64,000 nt of DNA from the NCBI GenBank assembly GCA_964654995.1, contig CAZZKF010000001.1, positions 1 through 64,000 of the forward strand, written 5' to 3'. The position numbers and the translations under genes are program-made. Source of the stretch: CAZZKF01 sp964654995. GTDB taxonomy: Bacteria > Pseudomonadota > Alphaproteobacteria > CAZZKF01. Positions within the stretch are counted from its first letter, which is position 1, and the number at the start of each line of letters is the position of its first letter. The notes beneath the pieces were generated by a model. That model searched no databases and was not told the origin of the DNA. It worked only from the letters and a program-made list of their open reading frames with translations. Of the stretch, positions 1 to 8,486 are shown piece by piece.

Positions 1-271
1 CTAGAGCATTTTCCGACCTGACGGGGTCATTTGACCGGGATGATTTTGTGCCCGTGGCGAGGCACCTTCCGCCACGCGATGTGGGACATCGGATAAGGAA
101 GGTAACGACGCCACGGCGCAAAAGCACCCGGCCATTGGGTGGGCCGCAGCGCTTTCCCGGCGGCGTTGCCCCGCTTGCCCGATATCCCATATCGCGCAGC
201 GCGTGGCGCCTAGCCGGACAAACCGCTGCGAGCCCATCAAATCGACCCCGTCAGGTCGGAAAATGCTCTAG
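1..271. mobile_element. 271-bp element with perfect 28-bp terminal inverted repeats (MITE-like)
   Basis: Positions 1-28 (beginning CTAGAGCATTTTCC) are the exact reverse complement of 244-271. After one extra base the similarity resumes for about five more bases (ATTTG). Inside, 70-91 and roughly 185-212 are a second, imperfect inverted pair built around GCCACGCG and GATATCCC/GGGACATC, so most of the element can fold on itself. It has no open reading frame that looks coding. Ends in CTAG with GAGCATTTTC inside are familiar from dispersed alphaproteobacterial repeats. The left end coincides with the window edge, so a target-site duplication cannot be checked. Confidence 0.7.
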
Positions 272-493
272 GGCGAGACACGTCCGGACGTCGTGCAAGC
301 GGGACAAGCGGTCGCGGATAACAAACGCCGCGTCTGTTCACGGCTCGAGCCTGAAACGGCGTCGCAGACTTGGGCGCTCCGGAGCAATACCATCACACGC
401 GCGTTTCGCGGCGGTCGCCGGGACCGCCAGCGGAGCGCAAATGAACCGATGTAATGTGCTGCAGTGACTCGCGCTGCTGGCGTCCTGGAACCG
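272..493. other. Intergenic stretch downstream of rng
   Basis: Lies between the inverted-repeat element and the stop of the RNase E/G gene. A 7-bp stem (GGCGGTC 410-416 with GACCGCC 422-428, loop GCCGG) is the only clear structure, and no T-tract follows it in the direction of rng transcription, so it is not a convincing intrinsic terminator. The zinc protein YacG, which often follows rng in alphaproteobacteria, is not encoded here: neither strand shows its paired cysteine motifs. Confidence 0.4.
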
Positions 494-1693
494 TCAGCCG
501 GCGTCACCCGGCGCCGGCAGCCAGTGCGAAAGGCGCCGCCCACGGGCATGGCGGACCATCTCGACATGGCCGAGCCGGGTCCAGCCGTAGATGTCGACGG
601 CGGCCGGATCGTCGGCGAAGGCGGCGGTCAGCTGGGCGATCAGACGCCTGCGATCCTCGCGCCGGCGCAGGCGGATGAAGTCGATGACGATGGCACCGCC
701 GATCCGGCGCAGCCGCAACTGCCGGGCAAGCTCCATGGCGGCCAGCCGGTTGGTGTCAAAGGCGGTGCTTGCGGCTCCCCCCGTCTCACCGCGGCGTCCG
801 GCGTTGACGTCGATGGCGGTCAGCGCCGCGGTCTCAGCGATGATCAGCGAGCCGCCACCGGCCAGCGGCACGCAGGGTGCGCCTGCGGCCTCGATTTCGG
901 TCTCGATGCCGCGGGCCTCGAACAACGGCGTGCGGCCCTGCCAGCGGGTCACCTTCGGGGTCACGGGCAGGGCCATCTGGTTGGCTGTCGTGCGCAGCTT
1001 TCGGCTCAGCTCGGCGCCGTCGGCAATGATCGACGCGGTGCCGGTCCAGTCGCGCAGGCATCGCCGGATGATGTCGGGAGCCGGCTCCAGGCACGTCGCC
1101 CGGCTCGCACTTTTGCCGGCGGCGGAGATGTCGCGCCAGCGGGCGTGCAGCATCGCTGCTTCCTGCGCCAGACGGGCGGGATCGAGATCACCACCCGCAC
1201 GGCGGATGACGTGACCACCGGTGGAGCCATCAAGCGCCTGTGTGGCCCGGGCCAGAATCGCTTCAGCGTCTGACCTTCGGGCCAGCCGGTGCGAGCAGGT
1301 GATGCCGTCGCCGAACGGCTGATAAACGAGCATAGCGCCGATGAGCCGCACGTCGGCACTCAGCACCGGCCCCTTGTCGTCGACCGCTTCGCCGATCACC
1401 TGAACGATCAGCCACTGGCCCTCGTGAACGCGCCGGCCGATCCGTGCCCGGCGCTCGCCATCGGTCCGCGGGGCCAGGCGGCGAGCACTGAGGAATCCGC
1501 TTCCCGCATCGCCGAGGTCGACAAATGCCCCGTTGAGCCCGGGGACCACGCGGGTGATGCGCCCCAGATAGATGGCGTCGAGAAGAGAGGGGGCGTCATC
1601 ACGCTCGATCAGCAGCTCAATCAGGCGATCGTCATCGACCAGAGCCGCCCGGGTCTGGCCGGCGGATCGATCGGCAAGGATGTCGAGGGTCAC
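494..1693 (-). CDS. rng: Ribonuclease E/G family protein, short form
   Basis: 399-aa endoribonuclease of the RNase E/G family, which cleaves single-stranded AU-rich RNA during rRNA and mRNA processing. The N-terminus carries the S1-like RNA-binding region (AIYLGRITRVVPGLNGAFVDLG, about residues 40-62, read in two parts). The two catalytic aspartates that bind Mg are visible in TAIDVNAG and GGAIVIDFI, about residues 270-335. The protein stops about 65 residues after the second motif and has no CPxC zinc-link, so it is the short alphaproteobacterial form rather than a full RNase G. Its start overlaps the maf stop by 4 bases (ATGA), indicating translational coupling in an infA-maf-rng operon. 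The family call is secure; the choice between E and G naming is not. Confidence 0.88.
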   Translation of the reverse strand: MTLDILADRSAGQTRAALVDDDRLIELLIERDDAPSLLDAIYLGRITRVVPGLNGAFVDLGDAGSGFLSARRLAPRTDGERRARIGRRVHEGQWLIVQVIGEAVDDKGPVLSADVRLIGAMLVYQPFGDGITCSHRLARRSDAEAILARATQALDGSTGGHVIRRAGGDLDPARLAQEAAMLHARWRDISAAGKSASRATCLEPAPDIIRRCLRDWTGTASIIADGAELSRKLRTTANQMALPVTPKVTRWQGRTPLFEARGIETEIEAAGAPCVPLAGGGSLIIAETAALTAIDVNAGRRGETGGAASTAFDTNRLAAMELARQLRLRRIGGAIVIDFIRLRRREDRRRLIAQLTAAFADDPAAVDIYGWTRLGHVEMVRHARGRRLSHWLPAPGDAG

Positions 1694-2328
1694 GGCCGCC
1701 TCGCGGCGGGCGCCGGCACCCAGCCAAGGCCCCTGAGCAGCGCCACGGTTTCATAGAGCGGCAGACCGACGACGTTCGAGTACGAGCCGTTGATCGACCG
1801 GATCAGCGCCCCGGCGCGGCCCTGAATAGCATAGCCACCGGCCTTATCGCGCCACTCGCCACTGGCCAGATAGGCGTCGATTTCGGCTCGCTCGAGGCGC
1901 TTGAAGCGGACAACCGTGGTCACCAGACGGGCCGCCCTCCGCCCGTCCGGTGCGATCACGGCGACGCCGGTATGGACCCGGTGACGGCGCCCAGACAGCA
2001 GTTCCAGAAAGCGCCGTGCCTCGCAGGCATCCTTCGCCTTGCTGAGAATCCGCCGGCCCACCGCCACCACCGTGTCAGCCGCCAGCACAAAGTGATCGGC
2101 ATGACTGGTGGCCGCCACCGCGGCCTTTTCCCGGGCCAGCCGTTCGGCAAACGCGGGTGGCCGCTCGTCGCGGTGCGGCGTTTCGTCGACGTTTTGCGGA
2201 GCGATGATGTCGGGATGAATGCCGGCTTGTTCGAGCAGCGCAAGCCGACGCGGCGAGGCCGACGCGAGAACCAGACCGACCCCCTCGGCCTCGCCGGACT
2301 TGGCGTCTTCGGGCGATGTCCCGGCCAT
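1690..2328 (-). CDS. maf: Maf family nucleoside triphosphate pyrophosphatase
   Basis: 212-aa Maf/YhdE-type protein, a house-cleaning pyrophosphatase that hydrolyses non-canonical or modified NTPs to NMPs in the cytoplasm. The opening LVLASASPRRLALLEQAG (residues 18-35) is the Maf phosphate-binding signature. VDETP, ARLAREKA, LAADTVVAVG with the catalytic Asp, and the late AGGYAIQGRAGALI and GSYSNVVGLPL blocks follow in the family order. About 17 residues precede the usual family start, so translation may begin a little later; no better internal start was found. It sits 34 bp after infA and overlaps rng. Which Maf subfamily (dTTP/UTP or m7GTP) cannot be settled by eye. Confidence 0.92.
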   Translation of the reverse strand: MAGTSPEDAKSGEAEGVGLVLASASPRRLALLEQAGIHPDIIAPQNVDETPHRDERPPAFAERLAREKAAVAATSHADHFVLAADTVVAVGRRILSKAKDACEARRFLELLSGRRHRVHTGVAVIAPDGRRAARLVTTVVRFKRLERAEIDAYLASGEWRDKAGGYAIQGRAGALIRSINGSYSNVVGLPLYETVALLRGLGWVPAPAARRP

Positions 2329-2362
2329 GCGGTCTGCGCTCCCCGGGGGTGCCGCCCGCGTG

Positions 2363-2581
2363 CTATTTGAAACGGTAGGTGATGCGTCCCTTGGTCAGGT
2401 CGTAAGGTGTCATCTCGACGAGAACCTTGTCGCCCGCCAGCACCCGAATCCGATGCTTGCGCATCTTTCCGGCGGTGTGGGCGAGCACTTCGTGGTTGTT
2501 GTCGAGCTTCACCCGGAACATTGCATTGGGCAACAGTTCCGTCACCGTCCCAGGGAATTCAAGTGCTTCTTCCTTCGCCAT
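2363..2581 (-). CDS. infA: Translation initiation factor IF-1
   Basis: 72-aa IF-1, the single OB-fold factor that binds the A-site of the 30S subunit and supports IF-2 and IF-3 during initiation. The whole protein matches the family: MAKEEALEFPGTV at the start, LPNAMFRVKLDN and the central GKMRKHRIRVLAGDKVLVEMTPYD basic core, ending in LTKGRITYRFK. Length is standard. An AGGTGG ribosome site lies just upstream of the ATG. It is the first gene of the infA-maf-rng run and has its own promoter-like hexamers upstream. In related genomes infA follows the LMW phosphatase gene directly; here about 9.6 kb separates the two. Confidence 0.97.
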   Translation of the reverse strand: MAKEEALEFPGTVTELLPNAMFRVKLDNNHEVLAHTAGKMRKHRIRVLAGDKVLVEMTPYDLTKGRITYRFK

Positions 2582-2604
2582 TGTCCACCTAAGTCATTGT
2601 TCGC

Positions 2605-2632
2605 GCCATAGAAATGGGCGAGTCGGGGTCAA
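2605..2632 (-). promoter_or_regulatory. Candidate sigma-70 promoter for infA-maf-rng
   Basis: On the minus strand, TTGACC (2632-2627), a 16-base spacer and TATGGC (2610-2605) precede the infA ATG by about 23 bases. The position suits a short leader. It would give the infA group independent transcription even though it is separated here from its usual upstream neighbours. Confidence 0.42.
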
Positions 2633-2742
2633 GATGCAAGCCATTTCGCGAAAAATTCCCGATTCCGCCGCCTGACGTTGCCTTCCGGACACAGGGCGGC
2701 AGGCGTAATGACACCGAAAACCGGGGACGCGCCGGGCTGTTC

Positions 2743-3423
2743 CTATGCTTCCAGCAGGGTGATCACCTCGTCGGTCGTGCGCACGTCGCCAAACACCTGA
2801 GCCACCGTGCGCAGGCCGGCCAGATGATCTTCATCGGTACGTGCGGCGCAGGCGTCTTCCACCATGATCACCTGAAAGTCGCGCATCGCCGCGTCGCGGG
2901 CGGTCGATTCGCAACAGACATTGGTCAGCGTGCCGGTGATGAGCACGGTGTCGATCCCGCGGCCACGAAGCTCGTCCTCGAGGCTGGAGGCGCCCTGGAT
3001 AAAGGCGGAAAAGCGCGACTTGTCGCTGATGAGGTCCTCGTCGCGGATGTCGAGGGCCGGCCAGAAGGCGTGCCCCGCGCTTCCCGGCATCAGGGCTGCA
3101 CGCACCGCGTCGCGTTTTTCAGCCGGCACGAACCGTTGGGTATACGAGCGCCAGGCGTTAAAGCCGTCCTGGGTGAGCGTCACCCGGATCCAGACATTGA
3201 GGCCGCCGCGGGCCCGCACGACCGCCGCCAGGCGGTTGATGTTATCGACGATGCCGGCGGCCTTTTCCACCCGGGCCAGGCCGTCCGGGGCGACAAAATG
3301 ATTCTGCATGTCGACGATAAGGTGCGCCGTCTTGGTCGGTACGATGGTCTCGAAGACATGGGCACAGCCGCGATGTTCGGCAATGCGCCGGCGCAGATCT
3401 GCGGGCAGGGTGACGTTATGCAT
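2743..3423 (-). CDS. Isochorismatase-like cysteine hydrolase
   Basis: 226-aa member of the isochorismatase/cysteine-hydrolase superfamily, which also contains N-carbamoylsarcosine, biuret and ureidoacrylate amidohydrolases. The triad is visible: Asp in HLIVDMQNHFV (about residue 38), Lys in SDKSRFSAF (about 135) and the nucleophile Cys in TGTLTNVCCESTARDA (about 170), followed by the family-typical VIMVEDACAA. No signal peptide, so probably cytoplasmic. It is divergent from the FAD dehydrogenase at 3600 and no operon partner is adjacent on its strand, so the substrate is unknown; an amidohydrolase role is more likely than isochorismate hydrolysis because no siderophore genes are nearby. Confidence 0.85.
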   Translation of the reverse strand: MHNVTLPADLRRRIAEHRGCAHVFETIVPTKTAHLIVDMQNHFVAPDGLARVEKAAGIVDNINRLAAVVRARGGLNVWIRVTLTQDGFNAWRSYTQRFVPAEKRDAVRAALMPGSAGHAFWPALDIRDEDLISDKSRFSAFIQGASSLEDELRGRGIDTVLITGTLTNVCCESTARDAAMRDFQVIMVEDACAARTDEDHLAGLRTVAQVFGDVRTTDEVITLLEA

Positions 3424-3524
3424 GGCGATACGCGTCTCGGCAATCTGTGTCGGGCGGCAGCACCACCCTTTGACGCGCCGAAGCTATCACAATCACAGCG
3501 CCCATGCCACGCTTCGGTTCGATG

Positions 3525-3553
3525 CTGGTCTGGGCCCGCGAACAGCCTATAAT
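3525..3553 (+). promoter_or_regulatory. Candidate promoter for the FAD dehydrogenase
   Basis: A perfect TATAAT (3548-3553) lies 46 bases before the ATG at 3600. The matching -35 position reads CTGGTC with a 17-base spacer, which is weak. The strength of the -10 in otherwise GC-rich DNA is the main argument. Confidence 0.42.
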
Positions 3554-3599
3554 CAGTGTTATCTGGGTGCGCTCGGACACAAGCAAGGAACCGGAAACC

Positions 3600-4985
3600 A
3601 TGGCTCAACCATTGGCTCAGACGAATGCGGCAATTGCCGAATTGCAGGCCCTGCTGGGCGAGCGGCTGTCGACCTCGGCCTCGGTGCGCGAGCATCACGG
3701 CCACGACTTGTCGTACCACCAGGGGCATGCGCCGGATGCCGTCGCCTTTGCCGAAAGCGAAGAGGAAGTCATCGACATCGTGCGCATCTGTGCGCGCCAC
3801 AAGACGCCGATCATACCGTTCGGCACCGGCACCTCGCTGGAAGGCCATATTTCCGCGCCCCTGGGCGGCATCTGCCTCGATGTCAGTGCCATGAACCGGA
3901 TCGTTCAGGTCAATGCGGAAGACCTCGACGTGGTGGTCGAACCCGGGGTGACGCGCATGCAGTTGAACGAATATTTGCGCGATACCGGCCTGTTTTTCCC
4001 CATCGATCCGGGGGCCGATGCGTCATTGGGCGGCATGGCGGCAACGCGGGCCTCGGGAACCAATGCGGTGCGTTACGGGACCATGCGGGAAAATGTGCTC
4101 TCGCTCAATGTCGTGCTCGCCGACGGGCGCCTGATCCGCACCGCGCGCCGCGCCCGCAAGTCCTCGGCCGGCTACGATCTCACCCGCCTGTTCGTGGGCT
4201 CGGAAGGAACACTCGGCGTGATCACCCGGGTGACCCTGCGGCTTCACGGAATCCCCGAGGTCATCATGGCCGCGGTCTGCCCGTTCGAGACGCTCGAAGG
4301 GGCGATCAACACGGTGATCCTGACCATCCAGTCGGGCATTCCGATCGCCCGGATCGAGCTGCTGAACGGGGTGCAGATGGAGGCGATCAACGCCTACTCA
4401 AAGCTCAGCTACCCGGTCCAGCCGACCCTGTTTCTGGAATTCCACGGCTCGTCGGCCGGGGTTGCCGAGCAGGTCGAAGCGGTGCGCGACATCGCCGGCG
4501 AATTCGGCGGCGGCGACTTCGAATGGGCCGAGCATACCGAGGACCGCAACCGCCTGTGGAAGGCCCGCCATGATGCGGCGCTGGCCTGCGCGGCGATGCG
4601 GCCGGGCGCCGCCATTCAGGCCACCGACGTCTGCGTTCCGATCTCGAAGCTGGCCGACTGCATCCTGGAAACCGAGCAGGACCTGGCATCCGAAGGTGTT
4701 GCCGCCCCGATCGTCGGCCATGTCGGCGACGGCAATTTCCATGTCGCCCTGCTGTTCGACCGGGAGGATCCGGCCGAAGTCGCCAAGATGAAGCAGATCA
4801 ACGAACGCCTGGTGGCCCGGGCGCTGGCCATGGACGGGACCTGCACCGGCGAGCACGGGGTCGGCGTCGGCAAGATCGAGTTCCTGGTTGCCGAGCACGG
4901 CGAGGCGGTGAGCGTCATGCGCACACTCAAGCGCGCGCTCGATCCCGACAACATCATGAACCCGGGCAAGATCGTCCGCCTGTAG
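3600..4985 (+). CDS. FAD-binding oxidoreductase, D-lactate dehydrogenase (cytochrome) / GlcD type
   Basis: 461-aa flavoprotein that oxidises a 2-hydroxy acid such as D-lactate, glycolate or D-2-hydroxyglutarate and passes electrons to the respiratory chain. The PCMH-type FAD domain occupies about residues 40-220, with the pyrophosphate loop PFGTGTSLEGHI. The C-terminal domain contains GHVGDGNFHVALLF, the metal/substrate histidine motif, and ends with CTGEHGVGVGKIEFL, typical of LDHD/GlcD. The reading frame is open from 3504, but the ATG at 3600 has AAGGAA about 9 bases upstream and gives the normal family length. It stands alone without GlcE/GlcF, favouring single-subunit D-lactate dehydrogenase. 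Convergent with the dehalogenase-like gene, only 12 bases apart. Confidence 0.87.
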   Translation: MAQPLAQTNAAIAELQALLGERLSTSASVREHHGHDLSYHQGHAPDAVAFAESEEEVIDIVRICARHKTPIIPFGTGTSLEGHISAPLGGICLDVSAMNRIVQVNAEDLDVVVEPGVTRMQLNEYLRDTGLFFPIDPGADASLGGMAATRASGTNAVRYGTMRENVLSLNVVLADGRLIRTARRARKSSAGYDLTRLFVGSEGTLGVITRVTLRLHGIPEVIMAAVCPFETLEGAINTVILTIQSGIPIARIELLNGVQMEAINAYSKLSYPVQPTLFLEFHGSSAGVAEQVEAVRDIAGEFGGGDFEWAEHTEDRNRLWKARHDAALACAAMRPGAAIQATDVCVPISKLADCILETEQDLASEGVAAPIVGHVGDGNFHVALLFDREDPAEVAKMKQINERLVARALAMDGTCTGEHGVGVGKIEFLVAEHGEAVSVMRTLKRALDPDNIMNPGKIVRL

Positions 4986-4997
4986 CGACGAACTCGC

Positions 4998-6320
4998 TTA
5001 CGGTTTCGGCGCTTCCGCGGCGCGTTTGAGCGCCTTCTTGCGATCCACCGGAAAGCAGCCCTTGAAGTCGCCGGGCGGCAGGTCCTCGGGCGGATAGATG
5101 GCGACCCGGTGGTTTTTCGGATTGGGTTTGGAGGGGTCGATATCGCGCTGGTTCGTCGCCTTGGGCACGACCAGGCGGTCGTCGCGATACTCCAGATCCA
5201 GCCACCATTTCTGGCTTGGCACCCGCTTGCCGTTGCCCAGCTTGTCGTCAAGCCAGACGGCGATGGGAATCAACAGGGGCTTGAGCCACATGGCGTGAAT
5301 GCCGAGCCAGCTTGCGATACGCTGCAGCAATGGCCCATCTTTGGTCACCACCTTGTTCAGCGGACAGGTCTTCATGCACCGCCCGCAGGCCGAGCCTTTC
5401 TGGTTGGTGACCCGGTATTTGGCGCAATTCTCGACGTCCGGCTTCCAGATCTCATAGCCGTTGAACATGATCTTGTCGCCGAACGGAATGGCGTTGCACG
5501 GGCATTCGCGGGCGCATTTGTAGCATTTGGAACAGAACTCCTGGAGCCCGAAATCGATCGGCTTGTCGACGGCGAGCGGCAGGTCGGTGGTGATCACTGC
5601 GGTTTTCATCCGCGGCCCGATGAACGGGTTCAGGACCAGCTCGCCGATCCGCGACATCTCGCCGAGCCCGGCCAGCAGGGTGAGCGGGATCTGCAACACG
5701 TCGCCCTTGTGCGAGGAATGACAGCGCGCCGGATAGCCGAGCCGGCGGATGTAATTGGCGATCACCGAGCCCGTCACCTGCCCCTTGAGATACGCGCGGT
5801 AGCTCTGGGTGCCGCTGATCCAGTCATCCCCGCTTGCCCCCTCCATGGTCTCGAAGCCCTGATCGAAGATCATGACGATGGCGTATTTGTGATCGGGGGT
5901 GATCTCGTTGCCATGCGCGTCATGGCTGTACCAGGCATAGTCGGGGATCTCGCAGATGCCGACGATATCGACGTCGAGAAAATAGGCGAGCGCCTTGATG
6001 TGCTTGGCCATGGCCTCGGGATCATCGGTTCCCGGCGCTTTCTCGGGCGCGACCTCGCCGTCCTGCATCGGCACGATGTGCGCCATGATCTCGCCGATGG
6101 CGGCCGCCAGCGGATATTTGTGGATCATCCGCGGGCGTTCCTTTTTCGCCCGCTCGCCAAGGTCGCCATAAAAGGGGCGGGTGAAGAACGAGCCGCGGAA
6201 GGGCACCCGCTTGACGTTTTCCGCGTCGATGCGGGTGGTTGGCTTGTCCACCCGCTTGACGGTCTCCATCGGATATTTGCCGAGATGCGGTTCGCGGTAC
6301 TTGAAGCGAATGAATCGCAC
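4998..6320 (-). CDS. Reductive dehalogenase-like corrinoid/Fe-S protein without export signal
   Basis: 440-aa protein with the C-terminal layout of RdhA enzymes: IRRLGYPARCHSSHK, AGLGEMSRIGELVLNPFIGP, TTDLPLAVDKPIDFG, then CSKCYKCARECP (CX2CX2CX3CP) and a second cluster CX12CX2CX3CP ending CGRCMKTCP. These bind two [4Fe-4S] clusters that reduce a cobalamin. It lacks the twin-arginine signal of respiratory RdhA, so it probably works in the cytoplasm. I chose the GTG at 6320 because AAGGAG lies 8 bases upstream; the frame is open to 6362 but has no ribosome site there. Next on the same strand, upstream, is a DUF3179 membrane protein. Whether the substrate is organohalide or something else (queuosine reductase QueG shares this fold) is not visible. 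Confidence 0.83.
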   Translation of the reverse strand: MRFIRFKYREPHLGKYPMETVKRVDKPTTRIDAENVKRVPFRGSFFTRPFYGDLGERAKKERPRMIHKYPLAAAIGEIMAHIVPMQDGEVAPEKAPGTDDPEAMAKHIKALAYFLDVDIVGICEIPDYAWYSHDAHGNEITPDHKYAIVMIFDQGFETMEGASGDDWISGTQSYRAYLKGQVTGSVIANYIRRLGYPARCHSSHKGDVLQIPLTLLAGLGEMSRIGELVLNPFIGPRMKTAVITTDLPLAVDKPIDFGLQEFCSKCYKCARECPCNAIPFGDKIMFNGYEIWKPDVENCAKYRVTNQKGSACGRCMKTCPLNKVVTKDGPLLQRIASWLGIHAMWLKPLLIPIAVWLDDKLGNGKRVPSQKWWLDLEYRDDRLVVPKATNQRDIDPSKPNPKNHRVAIYPPEDLPPGDFKGCFPVDRKKALKRAAEAPKP

Positions 6321-6466
6321 GTGCTTTCTCCTTCCCCTCATTTGCTGTGCTCGCGCCGGCACAGAACCATTGCCGCCTCATGCCTGACGGCGGCGCGAAG
6401 GCGCCGACAATCCCCCCGAAGTCCGGTTGCCCTCCCGAACGCGGCCCCAAGGCCGCAAGGTATGGC

Positions 6467-7720
6467 TCAGGCGGCCGGTGCAGCGGCTCGCGCTTCGCCG
6501 GCCGGGGCCGGCTGGTAAATCTCTGTGCCGGGATGAAAATCCGACCAGACGTACCAGAAAATCTTGTTGTAATGCGGCACCGGCTTAAGCCGCTTGCCTT
6601 CAAGCGGGCCGGCCATGCAGTTCCCGGTCGGCGCCCATTCGGACCCGGTTTCGTTGTCGACGAAATGATCTGCCGTCTCGGCCGGCCGGAAGGTCAGCAC
6701 CTGGCCGTCGTCAAGGCGGCGATCAAATACCTGGATGTAATCGCCGTCGCACGCTGCCGCCAGCAGCAGCGGCGTGCCGCCCAGTTCGTCGTGAATGAGC
6801 TGATGCGCGCCATTCTCGAACAGGGAGGCCGGATAGGTGCGGGTCTGATCGCCGATCTGGACGCCGATGACCATCGATTTCATCGGCAGGCGTTCATCCA
6901 GCCCGTGCTGAAGCGGATAGACCATCACCGGGCTCTTGGGGTCGATCACGTCGGCCCGGGCCAGCAGCTTGAGATAGAAGATGTCGCGCCATTCGATGTT
7001 GCGGTGCCAGACCCTGGAGTCGGGATAGAGCTTTTTCCAGGTCGCCAGGCTGACGGCGACGGTTGGAAGCGTACGCAACGGCAGCTCGCCGCCGCGCGAC
7101 CGGTTGTGAAGCTGGATGACCGAGCACTGGTTGCTCTTCTCGTAGAACACCATGTTGTTGGCGAGCGCCGCGGTGATCATGATGTCGGGCTGCTTGAACT
7201 GGCCTTCCATGGCATAGGCCATGGAACTGTGGGCGAGAATGCAGTGGGTCATCAGGAACGGCGCCTCGCCGTCCGGTTGATAGACGATGTGAGGCCGGCG
7301 CGCCAGCCGGGCGACAAAGGCGTAGGGCGTGCCGGTATCATCGATCACGCCGACCACCTCCTCGTCCGGGCCGAATTTCTCGATCGCCTCGTCGACCGAC
7401 AGAAACATCGGCTTGCGAACCGGGCGGAACAGCAGCCGGGTGTGCATGAAAAAGCCGAATACCAGGATGCCGGCATAGGCGGCCACGGCGCCAAGGAATA
7501 CCCACGATGCGGTTCCGGCCGCAAGCGCCTGATAGGCGGCCACGGCCATGATCACGCCCGAGAGCACCAGAATCCAGAACGATCGGCCGTAAATCCAGCG
7601 CGCACCGGGCGCGCTGGCGGCGATCTTGTTGGTCAACATCAAAATGCCCAGCGTGCCGGGCAGAATTGCGATGGCACTCAGAATTACGGCGGCTACCGCC
7701 AGCCATTCCGTTCCTGTCAT
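6467..7720 (-). CDS. DUF3179 domain-containing membrane protein
   Basis: 417-aa protein with three hydrophobic segments near the N-terminus (about residues 5-32, 47-69, 71-93) and a large C-terminal DUF3179 domain. The domain signature is clear: DNETGSEWAPTGNCMAGPLEGKRLKPVPH followed by FWYVWSDFHPGTEIY, read here in two segments. The family has no established biochemical function. A strong AGGAGGT site precedes the ATG. It lies 146 bp upstream of the dehalogenase-like gene on the same strand, so the two are probably co-transcribed and the membrane protein could anchor or supply electrons or substrate to the Fe-S protein; this is inference. It is not the usual small RdhB anchor, which is about 90 aa. 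Confidence 0.8.
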   Translation of the reverse strand: MTGTEWLAVAAVILSAIAILPGTLGILMLTNKIAASAPGARWIYGRSFWILVLSGVIMAVAAYQALAAGTASWVFLGAVAAYAGILVFGFFMHTRLLFRPVRKPMFLSVDEAIEKFGPDEEVVGVIDDTGTPYAFVARLARRPHIVYQPDGEAPFLMTHCILAHSSMAYAMEGQFKQPDIMITAALANNMVFYEKSNQCSVIQLHNRSRGGELPLRTLPTVAVSLATWKKLYPDSRVWHRNIEWRDIFYLKLLARADVIDPKSPVMVYPLQHGLDERLPMKSMVIGVQIGDQTRTYPASLFENGAHQLIHDELGGTPLLLAAACDGDYIQVFDRRLDDGQVLTFRPAETADHFVDNETGSEWAPTGNCMAGPLEGKRLKPVPHYNKIFWYVWSDFHPGTEIYQPAPAGEARAAAPAA

Positions 7721-7969
7721 CTCGCCTTACCTCCTGTTTGTCGCGATTATTGAGTCGGCTTGTTTTTGGCGTCGTCTTGACTGTTATGATGATAGCCGAC
7801 CATTGTTGTTTTAACCCGATCGCGCCGCCGGGCAAAGTGCCTGCACCGCCCGCGCCGCCGGTCCGCCATGATGACCGGGCGGGGTGGCCAAGGCTTTTCC
7901 GTTCCATTTGCCACGCCGCATCATCGGCAAGATTATATCATCTGATAACAATGTCAAAAAGTCGCAACC
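7721..7969. other. Intergenic region before assembly gap
   Basis: This stretch is richer in A/T than its surroundings and holds the leader of the DUF3179 gene (minus strand) and probably the promoter of the truncated cupin gene (plus strand). No coding region was recognised. Confidence 0.4.
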
Positions 7970-8069
7970 NNNNNNNNNNNNNNNNNNNNNNNNNNNNNNN
8001 NNNNNNNNNNNNNNNNNNNNNNNNNNNNNNNNNNNNNNNNNNNNNNNNNNNNNNNNNNNNNNNNNNNNN
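7970..8069. other. Assembly gap, 100 N
   Basis: Exactly 100 unknown bases, the conventional placeholder for a gap of unknown size. Unlike the other two gaps in the window, its two flanks share no sequence, so real sequence is missing here, including the 5' end of the cupin gene. Confidence 0.95.
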
Positions 8070-8414
8070 ATGATCGCGCCCGAAGACCCGAATGTGCCTT
8101 CGGATGTCGCGCGGGATCGCATGGATGCTGCATTCGCCGCCGTCGGAGCCGAATCCTGCCGGCCCGATACCCGCGCGCATCCGGGCATGCATCGCACGCC
8201 GACCATCGATTACATCATCCTGCTCAAAGGCCGGGTGCGCCTCGTGCTGGAGAATGGCATGCGCGACCTGAAACCCTTCGACGTCGTGGTTCAGCGCGGC
8301 ACCAATCATGCCTGGGTGAATACCGGCGACGAACCGGCGCTGCTGGCGGCGGTGTTGATCGATGCCGACATCGTCTCAGGGGATCGGGGGCAGCAAGTGC
8401 CGGAGACAGGTTAA
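8070..8414 (+). CDS. Cupin-domain protein, 5' end lost in the gap
   Basis: The 114 visible residues form the C-terminal two thirds of a single-domain cupin. DYIILLKGRVRLVLENG matches cupin motif 1 without the usual metal histidines, and LKPFDVVVQRGTNHAWVNTGDEPA is motif 2 with its histidine. The first base after the gap happens to start an ATG, but the sequence before the motif (a GMHRTPTIDY lead-in) implies a longer N-terminus, so I treat it as partial. Members of this subgroup are often next to sugar or aromatic acid catabolic enzymes and are annotated only as cupins. The PQQ-type dehydrogenase follows 72 bases later on the same strand. Confidence 0.75.
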   Translation: MIAPEDPNVPSDVARDRMDAAFAAVGAESCRPDTRAHPGMHRTPTIDYIILLKGRVRLVLENGMRDLKPFDVVVQRGTNHAWVNTGDEPALLAAVLIDADIVSGDRGQQVPETG

Positions 8415-8486
8415 ACCTTGGCGCCGATGCCCATGCCGCTTAATCTGACCTGTTGCCGATCAACGACGAGGCGAAGGGGGGAACGG

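Noticed and set aside
464..1273. Long plus-strand open frames opposite rng
   Set aside because: They mirror the RNase E/G gene and have low-complexity GC-rich composition with no domain or ribosome site.
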